In this document: positions 10,983 through 18,920 of the stretch, in pieces
Layout: each line of letters starts with the position of its first letter
Position numbering within the stretch: position 1 is the stretch's first letter
NCBI RefSeq assembly: GCF_002001015.1
Contig: NZ_MUNO01000018.1
Span: 124,001 to 188,000, forward strand
Direction: 5' to 3'
Source: Polaromonas sp. A23
GTDB taxonomy: Bacteria > Pseudomonadota > Gammaproteobacteria > Burkholderiales > Burkholderiaceae_C
Length of the DNA: 64,000 nucleotides
Program-made: the position numbers and the translations under genes
The notes under the pieces: generated by a model
Seen by the model: only the letters and a program-made list of their open reading frames with translations
Database searches by the model: none
What the model was told of the DNA's origin: nothing

Positions 10983-12473
10983 TTAATGTGCAACGTAGGT
11001 CGCAGGATACCGGCGACCTACACTTGAGAATCCTGCATTCTGCAAAGCTGCAAGCACAGGGTCTTCCGATGCTGACGGAACCAGAAATCTCTTTTGGTCA
11101 GGGTCTTTGAGGGCAAATTCGGGTGACAGTCGTAGCTTTAATCCCAAATAGCGGGCGCAATAGTTGCGCGCCAAATTTCCCGCACCGCCCAGGAGCCCGC
11201 AGGACTGCCGTTGAGGACGTAATGCAAGGTCGGGCGGCAGTATTGAGCTAAGCCGCAGAAATGGGTGAGCTCCCTCGACCAATGGAAATACGAAGATGGT
11301 CGGCCATTCAGCAGGGTTCTCTCCGGTCCACTTGGGACTCGAGAAAATCCACTCGCCGTCTTTCATTTGTGCGCACTTGTTAGTTGCGAACCAAGCGGCG
11401 GTCAGATGGGCGCTAGTTATGTCCAGGTATGCGGACGGCGCCCCGTACTGCTGAAGCAGCAATCCGCGTTGAAACGTCGTCAGCCCAACGTCGGGGAGTG
11501 CGTGGTGATTTCGCTCAGAGAAGTTGCTGTGCAAGTGATTGGTTTCCGGCAAAAGGGCCTGTGCGGCGTCAACCCATTCGGACAACTCAAGAAGCAATTC
11601 GTCATAACTGGTGATTGTTTCAAGATGCTCGTCGTACCGACGATACAGCGACGGTGTGAAGTCAGATTCGGGAACGTTGGAATAGGGTGTCAAGCCGAGC
11701 TTTAGGAGGCCGTCACGATTTGGAGTTTGATAGTCTCTTGATTGACCTCGAAACCATAGTTCGAGGTTGGGCACTTTCTTCGACGCCTCTGTGAGTTCGG
11801 AAACAATCTCTTCAAGGTGCGATTGAGAGCGAACAAGAATCTCGGGTGCGATGCTTCTCTCCCAGTCGCTGCGAGCAGGAGGCAGGAGCCCGTTGAATAC
11901 ATGTCTCGCCGAAAGTACCCCGCCAGAGAGCATGTTGTCGGGCCTTTTTGTCCATAGATTGGTTCTCAGGTCAAGTGGCATAGAGTTGAGCCTAGACTGC
12001 CAAAAGTCGATTGCGAAGCAGTGGTTGCCAAACGTTCCATCCTGGCGGATGAAAAAGCCAAAACCATACTGAGGGTCAAGTGCGTAGAGCGGAGCAGGGT
12101 TGCGCCACGCGGCGGCAGCGGCATCTGAGTGGGGCGAGTAGGCCGACAACATCCGAAGCGAGAGAAGTGAGAGCTTCGTTTTGGCGGCGTCGAGCCCTTG
12201 TCCACGTAGGCCAGCTAGCTTGGATAGTTCCGAGTTGATTCTCGATGGTGGTACCGGGTGAGGAGGCTCTAGGCTCAATGCTGTCTTCTCAAAAGCGTTG
12301 GATAGCCCGAAGTCTCGGATGACTTTCGCTATCTCCGTGAAGTACGAGGCCCTCATGGCCTGCTCTCGATGAAGAGATGGATAGCGGCTTTTGGCCTCCC
12401 TGTTGCTCGACCAAGATGCTGCCGCGCGGAGGGCTTCTTTAATAGCTTCGGACGACTTGTTAAAAACTTCCAT
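10983..12473 (-). CDS. FRG-domain protein
   Basis: This 496-residue cytoplasmic protein carries an FRG domain in its C-terminal half. The defining LWFRGQSRDY is at residues 239-248, and the second conserved block (LLLQQYGAPSAYLDITSAHL, then TAAWFAT) is at about 338-364. The family uses LxQHyGlPTrLLDwT...AAyFA there. The N-terminal ~230 residues are helical and unassigned. The catalytic activity of FRG domains is not settled in my knowledge. They recur in phage and defence-associated loci. The ribosome site (GAGAAG) is 11 nt from the ATG. It is convergent with nothing and sits alone between two non-coding gaps. Confidence 0.75.
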   Translation of the reverse strand: MEVFNKSSEAIKEALRAAASWSSNREAKSRYPSLHREQAMRASYFTEIAKVIRDFGLSNAFEKTALSLEPPHPVPPSRINSELSKLAGLRGQGLDAAKTKLSLLSLRMLSAYSPHSDAAAAAWRNPAPLYALDPQYGFGFFIRQDGTFGNHCFAIDFWQSRLNSMPLDLRTNLWTKRPDNMLSGGVLSARHVFNGLLPPARSDWERSIAPEILVRSQSHLEEIVSELTEASKKVPNLELWFRGQSRDYQTPNRDGLLKLGLTPYSNVPESDFTPSLYRRYDEHLETITSYDELLLELSEWVDAAQALLPETNHLHSNFSERNHHALPDVGLTTFQRGLLLQQYGAPSAYLDITSAHLTAAWFATNKCAQMKDGEWIFSSPKWTGENPAEWPTIFVFPLVEGAHPFLRLSSILPPDLALRPQRQSCGLLGGAGNLARNYCARYLGLKLRLSPEFALKDPDQKRFLVPSASEDPVLAALQNAGFSSVGRRYPATYVAH

Positions 12474-12729
12474 TCGGCTTGTTTCTTCTCAGAAAAGTTA
12501 CGGGCGCAAAGTTGAAGCTCAAACCCGGCAATCGTTCTTCAGATGCCTTTTCGGAACGCAGTACGGAACGTCGGCTTCTGGCCGATAGCCGTCATCGTAT
12601 CAGCGGTGGACCTGGTCGAAGCAATCGCTAGCCTCACACACGCATTTTTGCAATGCCCAATGCCTCCCCTAATTGGAGGAGGCTCTAAGGACATGGATGC
12701 TGTGGCACCATTGACGCAAGGGGGTGCGC

Positions 12730-13041
12730 ATGCACGAACGGCTGTTGGTTGGATTGCTGAACCATCCATGGATCTTTACTGCTCTTGGTCAAGCCTTGCT
12801 TGGCTTGGGGAGCGCTATGGCGGTCCTAGGGCTACGCGTGGGACGCCTCGGTCGGCGAGTCGAGCGCATCTTTGGCCGGCATGGGCTAGAGGGTCCTGAT
12901 GTGATGAGCGCGCTCCCTTGGTGGATGCGCATGCTGACGCCAGAGACAATCGGAGATTGGACAGTAGTGGCGATCATATTGGCCACTGGTGCCTACTTGA
13001 TCTACCTCGGAAAGTGGGCCAGGAGACAGTTGCGGGGATAG
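12730..13041 (+). CDS. Small two-TM hypothetical protein
   Basis: This 103-residue protein has two hydrophobic segments, about residues 14-35 (TALGQALLGLGSAMAVLGLRV) and 76-93 (VVAIILATGAYLIYLG). The linker between them is strongly basic (GRLGRRVERIFGRHG) and would lie in the cytoplasm. No family is recognised. AAGGGGG (12718-12724) is well placed for ATG 12730, and a GTG at 12724 is less likely. It is followed 160 nt later by the HNH gene on the same strand. No functional link is provable. Confidence 0.55.
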   Translation: MHERLLVGLLNHPWIFTALGQALLGLGSAMAVLGLRVGRLGRRVERIFGRHGLEGPDVMSALPWWMRMLTPETIGDWTVVAIILATGAYLIYLGKWARRQLRG

Positions 13042-13202
13042 ACGGAGGACGCTGAATTTTGTAGACTACCTCCGTTCAGGATATGCAGCCCCTGACCGTC
13101 CTAGGCTAAGCCTAGGCATCGCCGATACGGATGACCGTCGGTGCCCGACTGGAGCGTGATGCGTCACCGGGAATTTGCTTGTTAACCCAAGTGGAATTCC
13201 CT

Positions 13203-13577
13203 ATGAATGTCAAAAGGCATAAACGTCTCATCCAGCTTCGACGCGAAGCCTTCTTAGCTCAAAACTGCCAGTGCTTCTATTGCCGGCTCCGCATCTGGGA
13301 GCGAGGCGGTAGGCAGCTAGCCAAAGAATTAGGCATACCCATCCGGCTTGCCAAGCACCTTCGCTGTACGGCCGAGCACCTCAAGCCTCAGGCCAAGGGC
13401 GGCCCCGATACCCCTGAGAACGTTGTCGCGGCTTGTGCTTGGTGCAATAGTCACCGCCATGCCGGCCGAGCCCAGCATGCACCCGAACCTTCGGCCTATC
13501 GGGCCGAGGTCACCGAGTGCATGAAGACGGGTGGTTGGCATCCGGCGGGCCTAGCTGCGGTGCCGCCTGCTTGCTGA
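13203..13577 (+). CDS. HNH endonuclease family protein
   Basis: The 124-residue protein contains an HNH fold with a structural zinc knuckle: C24-x2-C27 and C78-x2-C81. The catalytic-type segment AEHLKP (E58-H59) is followed by N73 and H84 in ENVVAACAWCNSHRH. This is the arrangement of small stand-alone HNH nucleases. Possible roles include restriction, homing or phage-type packaging; none can be chosen from context. I start at ATG 13203, since the 24 codons upstream look non-coding. The C-terminus (PPAC) is unusual. It converges on the CBASS operon. Confidence 0.75.
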   Translation: MNVKRHKRLIQLRREAFLAQNCQCFYCRLRIWERGGRQLAKELGIPIRLAKHLRCTAEHLKPQAKGGPDTPENVVAACAWCNSHRHAGRAQHAPEPSAYRAEVTECMKTGGWHPAGLAAVPPAC

Positions 13578-13674
13578 TGACGATTGCAAAGACGGACATG
13601 TGAAGCCGGCACGGTCACAATCCTCTTCGGACCCAAGGCAGACATCACCTTTTCAGGTGACGGGTGTTTGTGAC

Positions 13675-14571
13675 TCAAGTGTTCCACACGCTCCAGTATT
13701 TCTTTACTGCCCCCATGTACGTTTCGAAGTCGGCCGACTTCCAGCAGTTTCCCTCGCCTTCCCGGATCAGCCAGTAGAGATCGTTCGCACACGCGAGCCG
13801 CGTCTTGTCAGAGTTGTTCACCCAATTGAAGCTGTTGACGAACGAATCTTCAAAGCTGGTCCCGAACTTGCTGTCCGGAACGTTCCACAGCATTCCTTCG
13901 ATGAAATACGAGGGTGCCACACCGTCTGCCAGGTAGCCGTCTTCGACCATGCGATTCCGCATGTTCTTGTAAACGCGGACCATCTTCTTGAACCACTCGT
14001 TCGAATTCTGATGTTTCGAAGTACAGTTGTCCCGGTGCTGTTCTGGAAAATTGATGACCCGAGTGTTGTCAGGCAGAAAAAAACAAATCCCCTCGTCGTA
14101 CTGGTTATCAGTTCCCGTACTTCCCTTTCGGTAACGGCGCAACTTCGCACACACAAGAACGTCAGCCTCACGACGCCCGCTATTGCCTTTGATGAAGATC
14201 GCCTTCTTTCCCGGTTTTACATCGGTGCCGAAATGCCTTGTGAGCCAATCGATTACCTCTGCGCGAAACTCATGGACCCCATATTGCACGTCCGGGTACT
14301 TGGTTCCGAAACTGCTCTTCGCACCCTGTTCCAACTGCGACAAGTCCGAGTAGAAGGTCTGGTTCAGGCGAATGATGATGTCGACATCACTGTCCTTCCA
14401 GACGTTCGTGTCGTTGCCGTACGAGCCTTGGAGGAAAAGCGAAAAGTCCTTTACGTAGTACGGAGACAAGCTCTCATCCAGTACCGCCTTGATCGTGTCG
14501 TAGGTGGCCGCAGATTGCGTAATCGAACCTTGCGCGGACCACGTCTTAAGCTGTGATTCTGGAATTGCCAT
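13675..14571 (-). CDS. CBASS cyclic-oligonucleotide synthase (CD-NTase)
   Basis: This 298-residue nucleotidyltransferase belongs to the cGAS/DncV-like (CD-NTase) superfamily. The G49-S50 helix turn in LFLQGSYGNDT is followed by D62-x-D64 in KDSDVDIII, and the third metal-binding aspartate is D137 in RREADVLVCA. These are the three acidic residues needed to cyclise nucleotides. The C-terminal helical part includes KHQNSNEWFKKMVRVYKNMR. On phage infection such enzymes make a cyclic di- or trinucleotide that activates the adjacent effector. The start has GAGGGG upstream and lies 10 nt after the capV stop, so the pair is an operon. The 89 codons further upstream overlap capV and are rejected. The clade and nucleotide product are not determined. 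Confidence 0.9.
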   Translation of the reverse strand: MAIPESQLKTWSAQGSITQSAATYDTIKAVLDESLSPYYVKDFSLFLQGSYGNDTNVWKDSDVDIIIRLNQTFYSDLSQLEQGAKSSFGTKYPDVQYGVHEFRAEVIDWLTRHFGTDVKPGKKAIFIKGNSGRREADVLVCAKLRRYRKGSTGTDNQYDEGICFFLPDNTRVINFPEQHRDNCTSKHQNSNEWFKKMVRVYKNMRNRMVEDGYLADGVAPSYFIEGMLWNVPDSKFGTSFEDSFVNSFNWVNNSDKTRLACANDLYWLIREGEGNCWKSADFETYMGAVKKYWSVWNT

Positions 14572-14581
14572 CGATTTCCCC

Positions 14582-15511
14582 TCAGCAAAGAAAAGCCTTG
14601 AGTGTTTCCTCGTGCTCAGCGTACGAATGCACGCCGCGTTGCGTGAGGATGTTGAGCTTCTTAAGATCATGCTCGAACAGATCCGTCGCCATCGCCGGCT
14701 CGGAAAATGAGTCACTGATACGGACAGTCTGGATGTGCTTGTACAGAATTTTTCGAAGCTGCTCCATCGACTGCACGTTGATCTCGAGCGTCTTCTGCAG
14801 AAGCTGTACACCGGGCGTCCGCTGCTTCCAGTAATCAAAAGTGAGCTTGCTCAGGGGCTTGGGCGGGTAGGTGCCACAGCCCAGGCTTACCACGCGAATG
14901 TCGTCCAACGGCACCTGCATCGAGACCGTCGCTTCCGCGATCGCGTAGAGCGTTGGGTTGTTGGCGCAGAAGCCCCCGTCAATAAGCTCGATATTGTCAC
15001 CGTTCGACGTGACCACCGTCTTCCGATTGAAGTACGGGTAAGCGGCGCATGACGCCTGGACTGCATCGCCCACCTTCACCCCAAAGCCAGGAACGAACGA
15101 GCCATGTCGGCCGTGCGCCTGGGCAATGTTCCCCTTGAAGATCATTGGCTGCTCAAGCATCCACTTTGTCGTAACCAAACCGACATTGGTCTTCACGTCC
15201 GTGAACATCGCGTTCTTGAAGAGAGTCTCCGACAGTTCGGCGAGAGCTCCAGAGCGCCCGTTCGCGTCTTTGTGCTTCATGACGGTGGGGACGTGCTCCT
15301 CGTAGAGCGCGCAAACCTCTTGAACGCTCTTCCCCAGTGCCAACATCGAGGCGATGATCGAACCGGTACTCGTACCAAAGATGAGATCAAACCGCTCGTG
15401 GATTGGACACTGAATGAGCGCTTCAATCTCTCGCAGGATACCGAGCGTATAGAACCCCTTGGCGCCACCGCCATCTAGACTTAGCACACGAAATAGTCTC
15501 TTCTCCGACAT
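14582..15511 (-). CDS. capV: CapV-type patatin phospholipase, CBASS effector
   Basis: This 309-residue patatin-fold lipase has the oxyanion-hole motif DGGGAKG (13-19), the nucleophile elbow GTSTGS with S48, and the catalytic aspartate D178 in LIDGGFCANNP. Together they form the Ser-Asp dyad. Its position immediately upstream of a CD-NTase identifies it as the CBASS effector CapV. Known CapV proteins are activated by the cyclic nucleotide and degrade inner-membrane phospholipids, killing or arresting the infected cell. AGGAGG lies 4 nt before the ATG, a strong ribosome site. No Cap2/Cap3 ubiquitin-like or HORMA/TRIP13 genes are adjacent, so this is a minimal type I system. Confidence 0.9.
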   Translation of the reverse strand: MSEKRLFRVLSLDGGGAKGFYTLGILREIEALIQCPIHERFDLIFGTSTGSIIASMLALGKSVQEVCALYEEHVPTVMKHKDANGRSGALAELSETLFKNAMFTDVKTNVGLVTTKWMLEQPMIFKGNIAQAHGRHGSFVPGFGVKVGDAVQASCAAYPYFNRKTVVTSNGDNIELIDGGFCANNPTLYAIAEATVSMQVPLDDIRVVSLGCGTYPPKPLSKLTFDYWKQRTPGVQLLQKTLEINVQSMEQLRKILYKHIQTVRISDSFSEPAMATDLFEHDLKKLNILTQRGVHSYAEHEETLKAFLC

Positions 15512-15579
15512 TCGCCTCCTCCTTGACTCTTGTCTGGACGTACAGTTGGATTGTCTGCCTCGCGCTTTTTACGAGATGT

Positions 15580-15653
15580 CCGCTCTTGGCCGATAGCGGA
15601 AATACTACTTATGCGGCCAACTATCGATAACTACATATTTTCGATAGACAATC
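15580..15653 (+). repeat. Right boundary inverted repeat, upstream of capV
   Basis: This is the counterpart of 9344-9415 in opposite orientation. The 27-nt core at 15621-15647 has arms CTATCGATAA and TTTTCGATAG around CTACATA. The adjoining inner part reads GTCCGCTCTTGGCCGATAGC. It occupies much of the 317-nt gap between capV and the VOC gene, where the capV promoter must also lie. Confidence 0.6.
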
Positions 15654-15828
15654 GTGACAGAGTACAAAGAAACCATGCCTGACGCATCCTTCGAATAGAG
15701 GACGCGCACAGTTGCCGATGTGCTTTGAAGGCACCGCGGTTAACGAGGCCGCATGAAGCTCACCACTTGCTGCACGGCATGTAACGGAGGATACTCGCGG
15801 GCATAAAAAAACGTACCTGGAGTCAGGC

Positions 15829-16278
15829 ATGGCGTCCGCGCCGACACACAGCTTCACCATCCAGCACATCGACCACATCGTGCTTCGTGTCGCGAGCCTT
15901 GAAAGCGCCAGAGCCTTTTACTGCGATGTGCTGGGTTGCAAAGTCGCCAGAAGGCGAGATGAGCTCGGTCTCGTTCATCTTTCAGCCGGTACTTCCATGA
16001 TTGATCTCATCGCGCTCGACGGCAAGCTCGGGCTGCGGGGTGGCGCCGGTCCGGCGAAGGAGGGCCGCAATGTTGATCATCTGTGCCTTCGGGTCGAGCC
16101 TTTTAATGAAGCCGCCCTGACGGCACACCTTGCCGCGCACAACATACCCACCCACGGGCCTGCTGTCGTGAACTTTGGGGCCGAGGGAGAGGGCTTGTCG
16201 CTCTACATCTCAGACCCGGACGGCAATACGGTTGAGTTGAAGGGCCCTGCACACACGGGCGCGCATCTGGCCCGGTGA
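15829..16278 (+). CDS. VOC-family (glyoxalase/dioxygenase-like) protein
   Basis: The 149-residue protein is a vicinal-oxygen-chelate domain made of two beta-alpha-beta-beta-beta modules. The first has IDHIVLRVASLESARAFYCDVLG (metal-ligand H15). The second has NVDHLCLRV (about residue 85) and ends with LYISDPDGNTVELKG, the family's metal-ligand glutamate E143. This matches small VOC proteins annotated as virulence- or glyoxalase-like. The substrate is unknown. GGAG precedes the ATG. It marks the return to higher-GC DNA after the accessory block and is convergent with the AraC-type gene. Confidence 0.85.
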   Translation: MASAPTHSFTIQHIDHIVLRVASLESARAFYCDVLGCKVARRRDELGLVHLSAGTSMIDLIALDGKLGLRGGAGPAKEGRNVDHLCLRVEPFNEAALTAHLAAHNIPTHGPAVVNFGAEGEGLSLYISDPDGNTVELKGPAHTGAHLAR

Positions 16279-16310
16279 TCATTGACCCGCACGGGGCCTG
16301 AATCCAGGCC

Positions 16311-17408
16311 TCATCTTGTGGAGGGCAAGGGCAAGTTTGCCGGGGTTGCCATGCACCGCTCACGAAACTCGGAAGGCGTCATGCCATGGCGCTCCCGGAA
16401 GAACCGGTTGAAAGGCCCAATGGATCCAAACCCGGCCTCCAGTGCCAGGGTCAGGATGGGCCGGCGATTCAATGCCGGGTCCGCCATGCGTGCGGTAACT
16501 TCCCGCAGCCGGTAGTCGTTGACGAAGGTTGCGAAGTGGCGGTGCCCGAGGCGTGCAAGGATCAGCCGCCGCAACACGTATTCCGGCACCTCCAGGGCAG
16601 AGGCCAGACTTCTTACTGAAAGTTCGGGGTCGCGGTAGAGGTGCTGGTCACGCATCAAGATAGCAAGGCGTTCAACCAACATCGCGTCGGCATCCACCGT
16701 GGCCGTTGACAAGGGCTCGGCTTCGGCTGCCTTGCCGGAGACCGTGGCTGGTTTGAACAACGCTTCCTGCGCCTGGGGCCTCATGTCCAGCAGGAGTACC
16801 GCGTTGGCCAGCAAGGTCAGGTCAATCAGTGAGATGTTCAACAGATCCAGCCACGGGGGAGGGGCCGCGCGCTGGAGGTAGATCTCGACCATGATCACGG
16901 CCAGGCTGTAGAAACCGAGCGCGCCAACCACCACCCAACGCAGGCGGCGGCGCGCGTCGATCAGGTCGCCCTCGCGGCTGCGCCAGGCCCTGACGCCGGC
17001 CGAACCCAGAAAACCAATCGCCATCAGCTTGCTCAGGCCGCCGAACACCGGCCGCCAATGCGGCGGCACGGGCAGGTAGTCCAACACGGCCAGCAGGCCG
17101 CAGGTGATCAACACCGCGGCACCTGTCCAGGCCTGCCAGGGGATATGCCGGTCGTCCTCCAGCACCACGGAGGCCAGCCGCCAAAACACGAAGGGGAATG
17201 CCAGCGCCGCCAGCACCAGGGGCAATGCACCGGGCTCAGCGCTGCACCGCAAGGCGGGAGAAGAGCAGGCCAGGTAGGCGGCCACGCAAGACAACATTAC
17301 TAGCAAATCGGCGCGCAGGCGCCAACCTCCACGCGCCGCGATCACAAGGAGCAGGAGGACCACCATGGCGATGCCTGCGCCGCGCAGCAAGGGTTCAATC
17401 AGGTTCAT
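16311..17408 (-). CDS. Membrane-anchored AraC-family regulator
   Basis: The first ~215 residues of this 365-residue protein hold about six or seven hydrophobic helices (for example IAMVVLLLLVIAARGG and VLAALAFPFVFWRLASVVL). The C-terminal ~100 residues form a double helix-turn-helix of the AraC type (LSVRSLASALEVPEYVLRRL and ILTLALEAGFGSIGPFNRFF, then RERHGMTPSEFR). It should sense a membrane or periplasmic cue and regulate DNA while tethered. It is divergent from the fatty-acid-hydroxylase-type gene at 17565 with a 156-nt gap, so that gene and the following methyltransferase are its most likely targets. Confidence 0.85.
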   Translation of the reverse strand: MNLIEPLLRGAGIAMVVLLLLVIAARGGWRLRADLLVMLSCVAAYLACSSPALRCSAEPGALPLVLAALAFPFVFWRLASVVLEDDRHIPWQAWTGAAVLITCGLLAVLDYLPVPPHWRPVFGGLSKLMAIGFLGSAGVRAWRSREGDLIDARRRLRWVVVGALGFYSLAVIMVEIYLQRAAPPPWLDLLNISLIDLTLLANAVLLLDMRPQAQEALFKPATVSGKAAEAEPLSTATVDADAMLVERLAILMRDQHLYRDPELSVRSLASALEVPEYVLRRLILARLGHRHFATFVNDYRLREVTARMADPALNRRPILTLALEAGFGSIGPFNRFFRERHGMTPSEFRERCMATPANLPLPSTR

Positions 17409-17564
17409 TGCGTCCAGAGGATGTCACAAGGAGGGCGGCCTATCTAGCCAAAACCTGTAATTGCTGGCCTTTTCAATGAAACGGCCAGCATTCACCGGAA
17501 TCGGGCAGACACCCTGCCGCATTTTTCCTAAATTCAGCCTCCTTTTAGCACCAAGGAGACCACC

Positions 17565-18434
17565 ATGACCAACTTCCAGGACTATTGGGCCGTCGCGGCT
17601 GCGGCCTGGCCAACCATCTGGCTGGCAGACCTTTTGCGTTACCTGATTGTTGCGGGTGGGTTTGCCGTGGCTTTGGCCTGGGCGCCCGCTGCCTGGCGGG
17701 TTCGCCGCACGGTTCGTATCCGCCAGATTGCCAGCGGGCAGCAGTTGCGCGAATTCAGCCATTCCATGCTGACCGTTGTCATTTTTTCCCTGGTTGGCGC
17801 CAGCGTGTTCCTGGGGTACCAGGCGGGATGCCTGAAGATCTATGCCTCTGCAGATGAATACGGCTGGCTTTGGCTGGTTTCCAGTTTCTTCGTCATGGTG
17901 GTGGCGCAGGATGCCTGGTTTTACTGGACGCACCGGCTCATGCATCACCGCGGGGTGTTCCGGTGGGCGCACCGCACGCACCACCAGTCGCTCGCTCCCA
18001 CGCCCTGGACGGCCTACTCCTTCGCGCCCGCTGAAGCCCTGGTGCAGGCGATTTTTCTTCCCTTGTTTCTTGTGGCCATGCCGGTGCACCAGACGGTGGC
18101 TTTCTTGTGGGTGGCGCACATGGTCGTGCGCAATGTGGCTGGCCATGCCGGCGTCGAGCTGGCACCACGGGCCTGGCTGGCGGGTTGGTGGGGGCGCTGG
18201 CTGACCACCACGCTGCATCACGAAATGCACCACGCCTACGCGAATTCCAACTATGGCCTGTATTTCGTCTGGTGGGACCGCTGGTGCGGCACCGAGCATC
18301 CCGGTTATCAGGACGGGCTGTGGGCGCTGACCGGCAGGCTGCACCAGGCGCATGCCGGCGCTGTCGAGACTCCGCATAGCGCCACGACGCAGCTTGGCGA
18401 CCCCAAGGTCAACGCCGTGGGCCAGCTGCCATGA
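17565..18434 (+). CDS. Sterol desaturase/fatty acid hydroxylase-family membrane enzyme
   Basis: The 289-residue integral membrane di-iron enzyme carries the histidine clusters HRLMHH (123-128), HRTHH (136-140) and HHEMHH (218-223), which coordinate two irons in this superfamily. Four or more hydrophobic helices surround them. Members hydroxylate or desaturate lipids, sterols or carotenoids. The bacterial substrate here is unknown. AAGGAG is 7 nt before the ATG. Its stop overlaps the start of the next gene by 4 nt (ATGA), indicating a translationally coupled pair. The divergent membrane AraC regulator is the likely controller. Confidence 0.88.
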   Translation: MTNFQDYWAVAAAAWPTIWLADLLRYLIVAGGFAVALAWAPAAWRVRRTVRIRQIASGQQLREFSHSMLTVVIFSLVGASVFLGYQAGCLKIYASADEYGWLWLVSSFFVMVVAQDAWFYWTHRLMHHRGVFRWAHRTHHQSLAPTPWTAYSFAPAEALVQAIFLPLFLVAMPVHQTVAFLWVAHMVVRNVAGHAGVELAPRAWLAGWWGRWLTTTLHHEMHHAYANSNYGLYFVWWDRWCGTEHPGYQDGLWALTGRLHQAHAGAVETPHSATTQLGDPKVNAVGQLP

Positions 18435-18892
18435 AAACACTTGAACTCAAAATTCCCCCACCCGTGCTGGGGCTGGGCCTGGCGCTTCTCATGTGGCTCA
18501 CCTCCCTGCTTTTCGAGCCATGGTCAATGCCGTTCGGATTGCGGCTGGGCGCAGCGCTGGTGCTTGTGGCTGTCGGCCAGAGCATCAGCATGGCCGGCAT
18601 CCTTCTGTTTCGGCGAGCGGGAACAACCGTCAATCCGTTCACGCCAGGCGCAACCTCGTCGCTGGTCACGAACGGTGTCTATCGCTTCACACGCAACCCT
18701 ATGTACATCGGCCTGCTGCTGACGCTTTTGGGGTGGGCTGCATTCCTGTCGAGCCCGCCAGCCTTGGTCTACCTGGTTGTTTTCGTGCTGTACATGAACC
18801 GCTTCCAGATCGGACCGGAGGAACGCGTGCTTTCATCGCTTTTCGGTGCCGACTATGCCGCCTACCAAGCGCGGGTACGGCGTTGGCTCTGA
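18431..18892 (+). CDS. Isoprenylcysteine carboxyl methyltransferase-like membrane protein
   Basis: This 153-residue protein has four hydrophobic segments and the signature of the ICMT/PEMT superfamily in its C-terminal half: GVYRFTRNPMYIGLLLTLLG (80-100), then an acidic EER segment near the end (GPEERVLSSLFG). These enzymes methylate membrane-associated substrates with SAM. In bacteria the substrate is usually unknown. The gene overlaps the upstream desaturase-family gene by 4 nt, so both are probably co-translated and may act on the same lipid. Confidence 0.85.
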   Translation: MKTLELKIPPPVLGLGLALLMWLTSLLFEPWSMPFGLRLGAALVLVAVGQSISMAGILLFRRAGTTVNPFTPGATSSLVTNGVYRFTRNPMYIGLLLTLLGWAAFLSSPPALVYLVVFVLYMNRFQIGPEERVLSSLFGADYAAYQARVRRWL

Positions 18893-18920
18893 AGCCCCTC
18901 TCGCGACGAGCTGAGGGTTT

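Noticed and set aside
14572-14838. 89-residue N-terminal extension of the CD-NTase
   Set aside because: It overlaps the capV coding region in another frame and is S/R-rich. The ATG at 14571 has a good ribosome site and matches the start expected for the family.
4805-15653. Chromosomal integron cassette array
   Set aside because: Acetyltransferase, methyltransferase and SMR genes are common cassette cargo. However, genes face both ways, I found no attC-like RYYYAAC/GTTRRRY pairs, and there is no integrase in the window.
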